Source: Viola odorata
Taxonomy: Eukaryota; Streptophyta; Magnoliopsida; Malpighiales; Violaceae
NCBI GenBank assembly: GCA_963691705.1
Contig: OY829540.1
Location: 7,578,001-7,642,000, forward strand
Length of the DNA stretch: 64,000 bases
Reading direction: 5' to 3'
Below, in pieces: positions 49,836 through 62,500 of the stretch (position 1 is the first letter of the stretch; every line of letters begins with the position of its first letter). A model generated the notes under the pieces. That model made no database searches, was not told where the DNA came from, and saw only the letters and a program-made list of their open reading frames with translations. A program made the translations under genes and the position numbers.

Positions 49836-51411
49836 TGTAGTTCGTTGCTTTAGTGGGAGACACGTAGTCCGTTGCATTAGTGGGTGACGCGTCGTCCGTT
49901 GGAATGTACTAATTGTTTTCCCGTGGTTCATCTGATCCAATTTGAAATCAGATCCAAAATTTTCCCCAAACCCGTTCTTCCCTATCCTTTACCAAACCCT
50001 AATTCTCTTAGGTGAAATCAACATCCCTCCTGCGAATCAAAATCGCAGAAACCTTTCTCCCTCTCGCGAATCAAAATCGACCCATATTTTCCCATCTCCC
50101 TCGCTCGTCTGACGAAATCGTTCGGCCATTCTTAATCCGCTCACCGAAATCAGTGTTGTTTCCCTTTCCCTCCAGCTGGCGATTTCCCTTTCCCTCTCGC
50201 TCCTCCCGCTCGATTCATTATCCTCCCTCCCACGAACTCTCTGTTTTTGGCAAACGAAATCTACACGCTCAACCATTCTCTTCGATATATAATCAGGTTT
50301 GTGGTTATTATTTTGTTTCTATTACAGATTCAATATATTATTCTAATTAGGGTTTGTTTTCTTATTTATAAATTTTGTCATTATTATTTAATATGCATAT
50401 GATGAATTTTGATGCGCTGGATGATGAATTATGATGATGCTGCCGTGGTTTGAGTATTTTGGTGAATAGGTAGGCTTTGATAAAATTAGGCATACCGTGT
50501 GTGCATTGGCTAATATTCCACATTTCTGTTGTATTTGAGATGATGCTTGTAGGGCTGGAATTTATTGTTGCCTTTGTTAAGTATTTTGGCAAACCCTAAT
50601 TACATAACAAAATTGCAATAATCAATTAAACACTATAATAAAAGGGAATAATAAGCACAAACCTGATTAATATCGAGGAGGAGAATGGTTGATTAAGATT
50701 CCCGAGAAGGAGAAAGGTTGATTTCTGGATTAAGAATGGCCGAACGATTTCATCAGACGAGCGAAGGAGTAAAGGGTTTGGAGATGGGAAAATATGGGTC
50801 GATTTTGATTCGCGAGAGGGAGAAAGGTTGATTGCGATTTTGATTCGCAGGAGGGATGTTGATTTCACATAAGAGAATTAGGGTTTGGTAAAGGATAGGG
50901 AAGAACGGGCATTTCCTCAATTTGGATCTGATTTCAAATTGGATCAGATGAACCACGGGAAAACAATTAGTACATTCCAACGGACGACGCGTCACCCACT
51001 AATGCAACGGACTACGTGTCTCCCACTAAAGCAACGAACTACATGTATCTCACTAAAGGTTCTAAACGACGTGTCTCTCAAGTGCAAGTGCAAGTGCAGC
51101 TTGTCATACCCATAGACGACGCGTCGTTTTGTCATCCGGATTTTTTACCCGTTTCAGACCCGTTTGCGACTTGATTCGGGTTGGATTCGCTGACGTGTCA
51201 CGACACGTCAGCACGTCAGTGACGTGGCGTGCCACGTGGCGTGACACGTCAGCGGTTAACGGACGAGGATGGACGGAGTTACGAGCAGGTGCCAAATGAG
51301 TCATTTCGTTCAAGTGGAGGTGCCTTTTAAACCGTTTGACCGAAGGAGGTGCCAAATGAGTCAGTCAAATCAAGTGCAGGTGCCAAAAAATGACTTAACC
51401 CATATTGTAAT

Positions 51412-53630
51412 CGTAATATAACAACTTTTTTTATTAAAAAAAAGGCTAAAAAAAGAGAGAGTATCATACGGGGCAGACTTTTTCAAGTTAAAGTTCGGCA
51501 GTTTCAAACTAAGTTGCACTGTGGACCTGAGCCTAATTTCTCACAAACGTAAGGTTCCAAAGTGGATTTTTTTTTTCGGGTATAATTTTATTCGAACATT
51601 ATTTTTTTAATTGTGAGGACTCGAACTTAAATTTTTTATTAAAAGTAAACAAATTTTTGTAAAACTTTCCAAACTTAATTTTTACTAGTATTTAAAAATA
51701 TTTTGAAATTTCAAAAAATCAAACTTCCAATTATGTTAGAACAAAACCGACCGAATAGAGAACTAATTTGACAGATCATAGAAGTGCGTTTCCACTTTCC
51801 AACCCAACGAGACAATTCAGTTGCAACTTGCAACCTGAGGTAAGTAACCAAATATCACAAAGGCTCTATAGTCTATATGAAATTAACATTTTCTCTTTTT
51901 TAACGGACAAAGGTATGCAACTCTTTTATACTAATTATGTAGTATTTGATAATTTCTTTTTCTCAGAAAAAAAGCAAAAAAATTACGGAGAGGGCATTGA
52001 CAGTTGACCGCGTTAAAGCTACGGCGTGGAAGCCAGGATAGAGCCATGATTGATTGTTGCCGGAACTGCCTGAACTGCCTGACCAGTGAAGAATTAGCAA
52101 GATGTGCACACGTGGCCAAGTCACTGGAATAATTTTGCAACTTCATTTTATTTGCTTGCTCTTACTTATTTTGACAATACAAATACAAAACCATATAAAG
52201 GGAGCTACCATTAGAATCCCCACTTTCAAACGAAATTAATTTCTTGTCTGAAAAGTTAATGATACAAAAGACAGGAAACGAAATAAGTAACAATGCAAAT
52301 TTGCAATTGTCTCACCCATTTAGATATGGCGTCGGTTAATCGTTAGGTGGAATTAGCTAACAGCAACCATTAATCAACGGTTTTATAAGTAAGACGAGAT
52401 GGTTTCTAGCGGCAAGTCTACTCTTGGAAATCTTTTCCGTATTGAGATGATCTTTTCTTTCCACCATAAACTAGTCTACTCACAGAAATTTCTGCCGAAG
52501 TATGGTATATAAATGCCGCAATCAAGGAAACTATTATTAGGTACACAGCCCACATCCATGAAAAGGAAACCCCCCCAAAGATGATCTCATATGTTTAGTT
52601 TTGAGCAGAAGAAACATCTCATTTCCCCATAACAAGTGGCAAAATTTAGGGCCATTATCATGGTAATGAGATTTTGAATGCCGACTTGGTGATAGAGAGA
52701 ATTAGGTATGGTTGACTTGGCTTGTGGGATAGGTGAGAAGGGCAGATGGGTGTTGATGGTGAAAGATAGGACTCTCTGTCTCATTTCCCATACCTCTCTC
52801 ATTATCATAAGCTTGGAAAATGGCTGCCCACCCCACCAATGAGGAAGAGGAAGTCACCCTAATGCATAAAATTCAAATACGCTACATCATACAAAAAGAA
52901 GAGTAAAACTAGAGCTTATTCCTGACAAAGTACCACAAAGCAGTAAAACACAAGAAGATAAACCTTGTAGCAAATGAGATTCCACCTCTTCTGCGGTTTC
53001 ATTGGTCAGAAGAACAGCAGACACAGTGCCGACAACAGTGAGAAGAATGCAAACTGACGAGAGAGGCGAACATAATCAATTTCCAAACCAAACAGTTAAG
53101 GCAGAGCATGTAAAGGTTTACTAACACCTTTCTTTGCAAGTTTTGAGCATTCTTCTGATTACTACCTTACCTAGATAGTTAGTTAGCAAGCACATCGTCT
53201 ACCTCTCCTGAACTATCAGCAACCAACCTCGCATCTTCAACATCAACATAATCCAGAAATAGGCTCATGAACACCATCCCTTGTCACAGCAATCAACAAA
53301 GCAGTCAATATAGTCTATACTCCAAATAACTACAACAAAATAGAGCAATCAACAAGAGTAAATGACAAAATAAAGTTCCACCAATATATGTTACTAGTGC
53401 TTTAATCAGTTCATATGAAGTTCTCAGCAATTCGAAGACCAAAAGAAGTAGGTTCTAGTAGATAAGGACACAGAACATACCATACAGGAAAGTGCCCCAT
53501 AGTTTATTACACACCAAAACTAAGTGAATCCATAAGAAGCACATACTAAAAGCTATAAGCAGAATACTTAAGCTAACACAAGTAAATGAATGCCTACATA
53601 TGCCAGAAGAGGACAAGGCTTGATGTGCAC
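51412..53630. other. Spacer and SF3B1 3' flank
   Basis: No supported gene. The stretch from about 53.0 to 53.6 kb may include the SF3B1 3' UTR. Confidence 0.45.
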
Positions 53631-53631
53631 A

Positions 53632-56600
53632 TCACACGAACATTGACAACTCAGGCCTACTATATACGTTGTTATGCTCATCGTGCAACACAGGATACGC
53701 TGCAACAAGAGCATCTTGGGCTCCGATATACAATGAGTTGTAGATCTTCCAATACACTTCCCTGACCTTCCGGGCAGGATGAAACAGCCCTTGGAGACAG
53801 TAATTCAATACAACGGCAGCACCCAAAGCCACCCTCATTCCTTCAATGGCCTCCATAACTGCATTTATTACGTGAGGTGAGGTCTCAAATATGTTTGGCC
53901 ATACATAGTTAAGTAGATGGACTAGCGCATCCTCACAACCCAATCCAGCTACCCCTAAGGCCATGTGCTTGACAGCAGAAGCTGCAGTCTGCCTATGAAC
54001 TAAATCTCTGTCCATGAGGGCGTCCTCAAGTAAAGGAGTCACTGCATAGATGTAGTCTTTACCCATTTCACCAATGTACTCAAACAGGAAAGAGAGAGAT
54101 TTCAACACACCGTTTTGCACATTAAGCTCAGGCACACGGTATTCATTCATCAGGGCAGGAAGGACAGTAAAAGGAGAGCAGGTCTCTGCAACTATAGCAA
54201 TTGCAACAGTAGTGCAAACACGGTTCTGGCGTTCCTGGACCTTAAGATTGTTTAACAGGGTTGCCAGAACATCTTGAGGGCCAATAGCTTTAGCAATATA
54301 ACCAAAAGTGTTTACTGTAGCTCGACGGATTCCCTTCTTGTGAGCCTTAAGCATCTCAAGGAGCTCAAAGCAAATCCTCATCCACTCCCTAGCTGGCACA
54401 AACTCAGCTCCACGATCAGCAATACGGCCAACAAGATCAATACAGTTTTCCTGGACTTTCTCATGCCTATTCTTCAATATTGGTGTCAACCTGGGGAGAA
54501 GATCCTTGATTGGAGGAGTCATTTTTGTCATACCAATGACATTAACAATTGCCTTGAGTGCTCCCAGAATTGATCCAAGAACTTCAGGATACTCTTCTCC
54601 CAAATACTCATACAATACCACACCAAGATGACCCATAAGTTGCTCCTCCTGGCACTGTTTCATAATAACAGCAATCCTAGAAATAAGATCAGCTGCCTGT
54701 TGTCTTACCTTGGCACTCTTGTTATTCAAACGCCACTTTATAGTACCACAAATCTGGGGAAGGTAAGGTTTCACCCTCTGCCCAAGAGCATTCACAACAG
54801 CACCAAAACCGTTAAGCATCACATTGGCATCATCACTAGTCTGTTCTTGGAAAGCATAAAGAATACCATCAATCAAAAGCTCTTCCAATCTTGCATCAAT
54901 GTCAGAAGCACCCAAGTTTGCGACCACTTTCTCGATTGTTTCCATAACCATACGTCTGTATGGCTCACTTTCATCTTTTAAATCCTCCACAATTCTACCA
55001 ACTATATCTTTCACGCCAACCTTGTTAGCAATCTCTACGGTTGTCTCCACAAGCTGCTTATAATTTCTCCTATCCAAGGCCATCCTTCTCACCCAAAAGT
55101 TTCTGAAGAACTCGGGAAGGATATCAGTGCGGATATATTCAGCTTCAACACCCTCAGTGCTCACACATTGCTTGACCACTTTTAAAACAATTTTCTTCAT
55201 TTCTTCATCAGGAGACTGAAACTCACGTATGAGAATAAACATAACTTCCTTGGTATAGTAGCTGGCATACATAGCATCCATGAGAGGAATAATAAAGCCA
55301 ATAGCTTTCAAGAAGGCAGCCAAAACCTTGCCACGGTGTGACCTAATACCCTTCCACAATGGCTTCAGGACAGAGTCAAAGCTTTCAATACCATATGGTG
55401 CAGCAGCCTCAGCAAGAGCAGCCAAGGACAAAGCAGTGATAGTTCTCACCTTCTGATTCTCATCATTAAGACCGTGCTCTATGATTTCCACAAGAGACCT
55501 CAAATGAGGAAGGACAGCACAACCAATCAGAATGGCAATCTGCTGAACAATCTTGATACCAGTGTGACGGGCTTGCCATGACTTCTTACTCTGACAGACA
55601 GCCTTCAGAAAAGGCAGCAGTGCAGGAATCCCAAGGGCAGAAGCAACAACACTAAAAGCTCTAGCAGTTGTGTTCCTAACATACTCATCAATATTATCAA
55701 TATCTGGACGCATAGCAGCAATCATAGTAGCCAAACCAGCTGCTTTACTCAAATTAGAAATAATTTCTCTGCCTTCCACACGAGCATAATAGTCCTCATC
55801 AATCAACAGTGGTTCAATCACAACAAGAATCTTGTGCACAAAAGGTCTAACCAACTCATCCAATTTGTACAAAACCCTATCAATTACCTTAACCAAAAGA
55901 TGCCTCTCTTGATCCTCCAAGGTGGGCTGCATAAGCAGCGGCAGAATGCGGTTGAACAACGGTCCAGCACCAAACTCCCTTGCCTTATCAGTCAATTGCC
56001 TCAAAGCAGTCTTCCTCTGAGGAGGTGTTCCATTCTTCACCTTCAACAGCAGCTTCATAATCTTTCTCTCCTTCTGCTCCTCCGGGGACAGCTCCTCCTC
56101 ATCTTCCTCGTTCAACAAGGCCCCAAAATACTGATAATCCTCAGGCTTCATGAATGGAAGCCCACCAGGAGCTTCTTTAGGCACATCAAACTGCTGCCCT
56201 CTATTCTCCTCAGGAATAATATACCCCGGAGTTCCCAGCGGCGTAGGCGTTGCCAACAACTTCCTTGCAGGTGTCCTAATAGGAACATAAGATGCTGGAG
56301 GATCCAAAATCTTATAACCATCCTGAGGAAACATAGAATCCAACTCCTCATCAGTCAAAGGCCTATTCCTCTCTTCAATATCCTTCTCCCACCTCAGCAG
56401 ATTATACTGTTCAGGCGTCATTGCCCCTAACATACTGACTTTTGACGGAGTAGGTGTAGCAAGTTCAAGCCCACCAATAGGTGTAACCCCCGGTGTATAG
56501 CTCCCCGCAACAGGCGTAGCACCGGCCATCGGAGTAGCACTCCCCATTGTTGCCGGAGTCTCATCCCACCTAGACCTCTGCTTTTTTGGGGTAGGAGTGG

Positions 56601-57450
56601 CCAAGCCTTTTGGAGTGGCGTCCCAAGTAACACCAGCAGGCGTAGCACCGGGTGTAACTCCACCAACTGGTGTTGCATCAGAATCGACCTGCCTCCCAGG
56701 AGTAGGTGTCTCATCCCACCGATTTCTCCTCCCAATTCCTGGTGTGGCATCTCCCACCCTCCCCGGCGTAGGAGTAGCATCCCATCTCCCACTACCAGTC
56801 CCAGGCGTTGTATCTGGCATATCCCAATCCGACCCAGTTTTGGCCTTCTTGGCTGCACCATCACCACCAGCTTCCTGCGACTGATCCCACCTATTCCTCC
56901 TCTTACCCCCCCCTGCTACCTCCTTTCCACCATTTTCCTTAGCAGCCGCAGCTTCTTCTTCCTGTTCTTTCTTCTTCTTCGCCACCAGGCGTAGAGTTTC
57001 CTCTCTCTCTTTCTTCAGGGCCTCCTCCCGCATCACATCGGCATAACTCCTGTCTCCTGCTGCCGGCGTCTTCTCTCCGCCTGCCCCAAACGCATCATGC
57101 CGTGGAGGTGAAAGCATACGATTCAATCTCCTCTGCCTATAATCATCTTCCCGATCAATAATCCTGGAGGGTCTCCTAAAACCATTCAGTTCACTATCCT
57201 CTCCAGTTTCCCCTTCACCACGCGGCATGGTCAGCGACTTGGGCGCGGTATACGAAGCGAGCTTCCTGGCGACCTCGTTGTCCATACCCGCATCAGGCTC
57301 TTCGTCATCATTGACAGGGATGGAGTCGACGAACCCTTCACGGTCAGTACCTCCGTACAAGTCGCGATCGTAAGTGAGAGCGGTGAGGGACGCCAAATCT
57401 TGCTCCATTCGACGCCGCTCCTCTTGAGTTCTTTCAATCTCCTGATCCAT
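53632..57450 (-). CDS. SF3B1: Splicing factor 3B subunit 1 (SF3b155)
   Basis: Uninterrupted frame of 1272 residues, the usual length of plant SF3B1. It is the HEAT-repeat scaffold of the U2 snRNP SF3b complex in the nucleus, recognising the branch-point adenosine during pre-mRNA splicing. The N-terminal 350 residues are disordered, with Lys/Glu-rich stretches and many RWD-TPTP and GATP motifs, the RWD/E sites being U2AF-type ligand motifs and CDK targets. A conserved p14-binding segment follows ([20 protein letters not shown]). From about residue 470 to the end are HEAT repeats, with [20 protein letters not shown] and [19 protein letters not shown] near the region mutated in human cancers, ending SRPELSMFV. 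There is no intron. The start at 57450 ([17 protein letters not shown]) is the family start. A foldback transposon begins 275 bp upstream. Confidence 0.97.
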   Translation of the reverse strand: MDQEIERTQEERRRMEQDLASLTALTYDRDLYGGTDREGFVDSIPVNDDEEPDAGMDNEVARKLASYTAPKSLTMPRGEGETGEDSELNGFRRPSRIIDREDDYRQRRLNRMLSPPRHDAFGAGGEKTPAAGDRSYADVMREEALKKEREETLRLVAKKKKEQEEEAAAAKENGGKEVAGGGKRRNRWDQSQEAGGDGAAKKAKTGSDWDMPDTTPGTGSGRWDATPTPGRVGDATPGIGRRNRWDETPTPGRQVDSDATPVGGVTPGATPAGVTWDATPKGLATPTPKKQRSRWDETPATMGSATPMAGATPVAGSYTPGVTPIGGLELATPTPSKVSMLGAMTPEQYNLLRWEKDIEERNRPLTDEELDSMFPQDGYKILDPPASYVPIRTPARKLLATPTPLGTPGYIIPEENRGQQFDVPKEAPGGLPFMKPEDYQYFGALLNEEDEEELSPEEQKERKIMKLLLKVKNGTPPQRKTALRQLTDKAREFGAGPLFNRILPLLMQPTLEDQERHLLVKVIDRVLYKLDELVRPFVHKILVVIEPLLIDEDYYARVEGREIISNLSKAAGLATMIAAMRPDIDNIDEYVRNTTARAFSVVASALGIPALLPFLKAVCQSKKSWQARHTGIKIVQQIAILIGCAVLPHLRSLVEIIEHGLNDENQKVRTITALSLAALAEAAAPYGIESFDSVLKPLWKGIRSHRGKVLAAFLKAIGFIIPLMDAMYASYYTKEVMFILIREFQSPDEEMKKIVLKVVKQCVSTEGVEAEYIRTDILPEFFRNFWVRRMALDRRNYKQLVETTVEIANKVGVKDIVGRIVEDLKDESEPYRRMVMETIEKVVANLGASDIDARLEELLIDGILYAFQEQTSDDANVMLNGFGAVVNALGQRVKPYLPQICGTIKWRLNNKSAKVRQQAADLISRIAVIMKQCQEEQLMGHLGVVLYEYLGEEYPEVLGSILGALKAIVNVIGMTKMTPPIKDLLPRLTPILKNRHEKVQENCIDLVGRIADRGAEFVPAREWMRICFELLEMLKAHKKGIRRATVNTFGYIAKAIGPQDVLATLLNNLKVQERQNRVCTTVAIAIVAETCSPFTVLPALMNEYRVPELNVQNGVLKSLSFLFEYIGEMGKDYIYAVTPLLEDALMDRDLVHRQTAASAVKHMALGVAGLGCEDALVHLLNYVWPNIFETSPHVINAVMEAIEGMRVALGAAVVLNYCLQGLFHPARKVREVYWKIYNSLYIGAQDALVAAYPVLHDEHNNVYSRPELSMFV

Positions 57451-57589
57451 GATGGCTTAAATTAGTCGAGAAATGATGAGTGTGAGAGCTGATTTATTAG
57501 GGTTTTGTAGTATGGCGGTTGTGTCTGTGTGGAGGGACGGAGAAGAAAGGGTTTGAGTTGAGAATCTGCGGAGTCTATCGCCCGAACGC

Positions 57590-57597
57590 CTATATAA
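57590..57597 (-). promoter_or_regulatory. Possible TATA box of SF3B1
   Basis: TTATATAG-type word on the minus strand about 140 bp before the ATG. Weak evidence based on position. Confidence 0.35.
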
Positions 57598-57724
57598 AGT
57601 TCCCTCTATCCATTTTTGGTGACCCGTCATACAAAACAAGTTAATTAAGTCAGCCCAATTAATATTATTTTCTCTCTCTTTTTTAAATTATTATTATTAT
57701 TATTGTGTGCTTGTTTGTTTTTAA

Positions 57725-59001
57725 GGGATAAATACAAAATTGGCACCTCTACTTATATTGATCGAGATATTTGGCACCTGTATTTGTAAAACGATTTAAA
57801 AGGCAGCTGCGTTTGAAACATATGACACATTTGGTACCTCCCACTAACACCGTTGGTCGTCCACCGTTAAATGATGATGTGGCATGCCACGTCGACTGAT
57901 ACATCATCATATTGATGACGTGGCATGCCACGTCAGCACATATTAATTAGTTTTTCCTTTTTTCTTTTTTTTTTCTTTCTTTTTCAAGTATTTCTTTCCT
58001 TTTCCCTTCAAAAAAAGTATTTCTTTCCTTTCTTCTTTTCTTAACCGCACACTCCTCTCCTCTTCCTTTCTTCTTTTCTGGTTTGAATCAATTGGTTGGC
58101 GGCTAGGCAATGGGTGGCTGGACTGGTGGCGTTGGGTGGAGCGTATAGTGCCTGTTTGGTTGCGGGTTGATTTTGGTGGGTGGTTGGACTTCGGTGTTGA
58201 CAGTGGTTGATGTTGGTGGTCGGCGGCTTGTTGGTTTGGCGGCGATGGGTGGCTGGATTGGATTGAGGGTGCGGTGGTTGTGATGGTCAGAGGTTTAATT
58301 GAGTGGTGATAGGTTGTTGATTTTGGTGATTGGTGGCGATTCGGCAGAGGATGGTTTTGGTGATGTGGTTGGTGGCCGGCGGTTGCGGGTTGTGGCAAGG
58401 CTGGTGGCGTTGGTAGGGTTTGAGGGCAGCTGTGACAGAGACGACTTAGTGGAGGAGATCGGGCGAGAGCATATCGGGTTGAGATGTGGTCGAAAAATTA
58501 GAATTGGAATTGAGGGGAGGAGGATCGGATGAGGGAGCTTTTGAAATTGAAATTGGAATTTGGCAGAGATTGAGAGGGATGGATTTAATCGGATTTGGTA
58601 AGAAATTGGACTTAATTTGACAGGGATTGGATTGAATGAGGGAAAGGGTGAGATGAATTCGGATTGAGTGCAGATTGAAATTGAAATCTAGGTAAGGGTT
58701 TGAATTAATGTGGATTGTTGAAGAAGAAGAGAGGAAGAAGAAGAGAAAGGAAAAAGAAAAAAGAAAAAAGAAAGAAAGAAAAAGGGAAAAAAATTTAATT
58801 AACATGTGCTGACGTGACATGCCACATGATGACGTGTCAGTTCACGTGGCATGTCACATCAGCATTTAACGGTAGACAACCAATGGTGTTAGTGAGAGGT
58901 GCCAAATATATCATATGTTGTGTAGATGCCTTTTAAATCGTTTTACAAATGCAAGTGTCAAATGTCTCAATCAATACAAGTGCCAATTTTATGTTTGTCT
59001 C
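57725..59001. mobile_element. Mutator-like foldback element, copy C
   Basis: 1277 bp with a perfect 10-bp target duplication TTGTTTTTAA (57715-57724 and 59002-59011). The ends are GGGATAAATAC-AAAATTGGCACC and a diverged complement ending TTTGTCTC. The arms repeat CGTTTAAATGATGATG-type words, TTTAAAAGGCA and GTGGCATGCCACGTC (twice on the left, partly decayed on the right). The middle (57950-58800) begins with CTTT runs, ends with GAAGAAGAGAAAGG runs, and has GGTGGTTG-rich DNA between them. No convincing protein. It is more diverged between arms than copies A and B, so probably older. Confidence 0.88.
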
Positions 59002-59011
59002 TTGTTTTTAA

Positions 59012-59527
59012 TGTGTAAGTAAAGAAATTATTCTCAAGAAAATACTAAAGAATTATAACCATATTGAAATAAAACCCATTTGAACATTTTCAGTTTCACA
59101 TACAGTCTTTATATGAATAAGTTTAAACTTGAGAAATTAAAATGTAAAATTATCATTATTTTGTTGGGAGCAAAATAATGATTGAAATAATAATATTATA
59201 TACACGTGCATACGCTGTAAATGGAGCGTCAATCGAAGTCAAGTAGGATTTTTACAATTTACAAGCCTACTAGCTATGCATAAAGAGCACAACAATGGAA
59301 TTCAACCTTAGCATCACACTTTGCTTCATCGCTATTTTCTTCTACTTACAGTTCAAGATAAGAATACAAAAAGGGGCTTCCAGTGAATCCTACAGCTCCT
59401 TCCGGTACTACGCGTATCAGCAATAAGAATACAACAAATTCTCCTGATCGCTATAGCACCATCCTTGTTCATGACATTCTGTCCGATTTTGTAGATGGGA
59501 GGCTACCACGGTAGTACAACTCCATTG
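59012..59527. other. 3' flank of the CSK gene
   Basis: Likely includes the sensor-kinase 3' UTR. Nothing else recognised. Confidence 0.45.
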
Positions 59528-62500
59528 CTATGCCTCGTGGACTAAACCATTTGAATCAGATACTGCAACAAGAGAAGGGAGCCAGAGTTCTACCCGGGTT
59601 CCACCAGATCCGAGGGCTGCACCTGCGATCCGAGGTGATATCACACGGACAACACAGCCATAACTCTCAAGTATCTCACGAGCAACAGTCAGCCCAGCAA
59701 CAAAATTCCATGTCATATTGTCTTCAACCATGTTCTCTGAGGAAAGCACTGCTCCAAATGGGGTGAGTGAGTGCGTCTGGGTCTGCAGGCAAATTTTCAC
59801 CAACAAGCACTTCAAATCTGATCCACAAGAGAGAGAAAAACACAGAGCAACAACCAACGATAGGGAAAATTAACAGATTCAACGACCACCACTTCAAACA
59901 CATCAAAGCTAGTTACAAAGTAAAAGCATTGCCATACTTACCATATAGTGCATATCAGGGCCATCATCATCAATAATTACAAGGGCACCACCACCAGGTG
60001 CTCCAGTGGTCATAATTTCAACCTTGCCCCCAACATGTGTACGCAATAAGGCACCCTCAATTAAATTGCTCAAAGCCTGGCGTAACGATGGCTCTTCTAT
60101 CGCAACTTGCAAAGATTGAGAGAGTTTACTGAACTCTAGGATACGTTGCTGCTTATTGGCAAGAGGTCTCACTGCCTCCACCAAATCCAACAGCACTTCA
60201 GAAGCATCACTCGGTCTTCCTGACACATTACAAGCATAAGCAATGGGACTTTACAATTTATAGACACAAAAGAACCTTAAAAATTAATTGCCTTACATGT
60301 TATCGATAAAAGGACGTAGAGAAGCTGAAAAGTTTTAAATGAGTCATACTTAAAGTGACCACTTGTACACTCAGATGGAGTGATGAAGACAACAAAATTG
60401 CTACAGATCCATTCATGTTAGGGGAAAAAGACAAGACATTTAATTTCATGAGAAATATTATAGAAAAGTCAATTGATAGTCTATTCATAGTTTTGCTCCA
60501 TCACACAGTATACCTTTCAATCCTGATTTTGGACAGATGGAGTCAGATAGCAACTGTTCATACAGTCCTAACAAGAAATGAACCCAATCAACAACTAATT
60601 GTGTTAGCATTAGCTATCAAGACGGTGTCCAGCATTGCAGTTGTTAAGGTTCCAACATTGAGACCCATTCAAGCCCAAAGAACACAGTCACCCTATCTAA
60701 AGGATTTAGGCAAGACAAAACCTACCTTATTCCATGCTGTTTTAGGGGTGCAAGGGCCAATGGTGGCATGGGCATCTCTATGTCCTTGGATGCAGTATCT
60801 AGAAAAAGAGCTTCACCAGAATCTTGCAACTCATGACCATTGTGTCTTGGAAAGTTATCTGGTAGTTGAGACCTTACTGATTCAGGATAGGTACGAGTGG
60901 AAGTATTAATTTTCTTTAATGCATCTTCATTATAGCGCACTATATTTTCCTGAAAAAATCACAATCATGAAGAGATTAATACACTTCTCCAACAAAAATG
61001 GACAGTGACAGTGAGAGACGACTCATAGCAATAGACTAAGATATTCACAGGCCAACTACAGCAACTAAATGGCAAAAAACTAAAACTAGAAGCTGAATGG
61101 GAAATTTCAAAACAAATCCTGGAAAATGCTAAAAAAATAAAAAATGTGTGCATACGTGATGCAAACTATGTAGGAGTAAAACAGAGAATATGCCTTTGTC
61201 AAATAAACAGCCTCCTGGAGTTCTTGAAGGGTGTCCCGGATACGATCACCTTGTACCATTATGTCTTCAACTATGTCATACAAAATCTGAAAGAACACAG
61301 CTATCCATGCATGAATATAAGTTTAGCTACTGTAAAAGTAATATTGTTCCAAGAAAAAAAAGATTATCCATGTAATAGAAGAATACCTCACTTCTCTTTG
61401 AGTGAATGGATAGCATTTTACTTAAAGTTCGGATGCTGGAGAGGGGACCACGAATCTGACATAGAATTTGACCAAAAGAAAGCATTAATGCTAATAAACA
61501 ATTGTGTGAACCAAACTGCAATGATATCTCCTAAAACAACTTACCTGCTCCACTAAATTACTCATTCGGATGTTATTCTGCCATGAAGATTGCTGGAATA
61601 GAATTGATTTCTGTAAACAAGACAAGCAGGAAATGCAAAGCTAGATGAGATCACAACACAGGGACACAAACTCCAGCAATCAACACAGGGACACAAAACA
61701 TAAATCAATGAAGTAACAAGATAATGTTCAAAGAAACAAGAACAACCAAATCCAAATGGGCATTTTTTTTCTTCTTTTTGAAATGGGCATAATGGCACAA
61801 GGTAGGGAAAAACTAACTGTACAGCATCTTTTCTCCAGAAACTACAAATTTAAATTAAAAAAAGGACTCTCTAATGTTCCTCCTAATGGGGGAGTCATTC
61901 AAATGCATGAAATTATAATAGCCCACCTCCAACAAAACTAGAGTTTATTCCCTAGAACCAGCAAACACAATAAGCGGCAGTACAAGCATTGAAGCAACAA
62001 AAAAGATAACTTTCTGTGAAACGACAAAATCGTAATGCAATGAAGTTCCACACTCTTCATTCCCTAAAACAAAAAGAAAATCTAAACATAAGCTACCTGG
62101 TCCATAACATATGCCATAGCCAGTGTGAGAGATATATTAATAGCATTCGATCTCTGGTCAGCACTCAGGTTATACGACACAGGCTCATCATTATTCTGAA
62201 TCCCCCATGGTTTACCATATGACAAAGCATGAGTTTCCCCTGGAGACGGAAACTGCATCAAATCCCGCTCCTCCGTGTGCCCATTCATACGCAACCGCTC
62301 TAATTCCATTTTGGGTAACTCAGCTACCAAAAACCCAACAACAAACGGGTGCTTCACCATTGGAAACACAATCGCACTGTTCTCAGGCACAATCTCTACC
62401 TACACTTCATCAAAATCAAAGAAGAAAACACATTCAGGTCTAATTGTTCCCTAAACACGTAAGTAGAGCAGATCACACAAATAACACTCAAAGAACATAC

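Larger units (their letters stand above)
48456..51401. mobile_element. Mutator-like foldback element, copy B, with nested solo LTR
   Basis: 2946 bp with a perfect 10-bp target duplication ATATTGTAAT (48446-48455 and 51402-51411). The ends are GGGTTAAGTCATTTTTTGGC and its complement. Without the nested solo LTR (48807-49835 plus its 5-bp duplication) it is about 1.91 kb. That is almost one palindrome: the left arm up to about 50310 pairs with the right arm from about 50640, around a 0.3-kb loop. The arms share ACTCATTTGGCACC, AAACGGTTTAAAAGGCACCT, GACACGTCAGCG and a 50.0-50.15 kb stretch (GATTTCGTC / GACGAAATC side). No transposase or other protein is encoded. Confidence 0.9.

Noticed and set aside
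50012..50350. 112-codon frame starting MKSTSLLRIK
   Set aside because: A mirror-image frame with the same start occurs in the opposite arm at 50.87 kb; both are products of the foldback, not a gene.
55834..56867. Long frames on both strands within SF3B1
   Set aside because: Shadows of the compositionally biased N-terminal coding region.
57943..58820. Frames of 124-151 codons inside foldback copy C
   Set aside because: Low-complexity Pro/His/Ser or Lys/Phe text from GGTGG and CTTT runs; no conserved domain.
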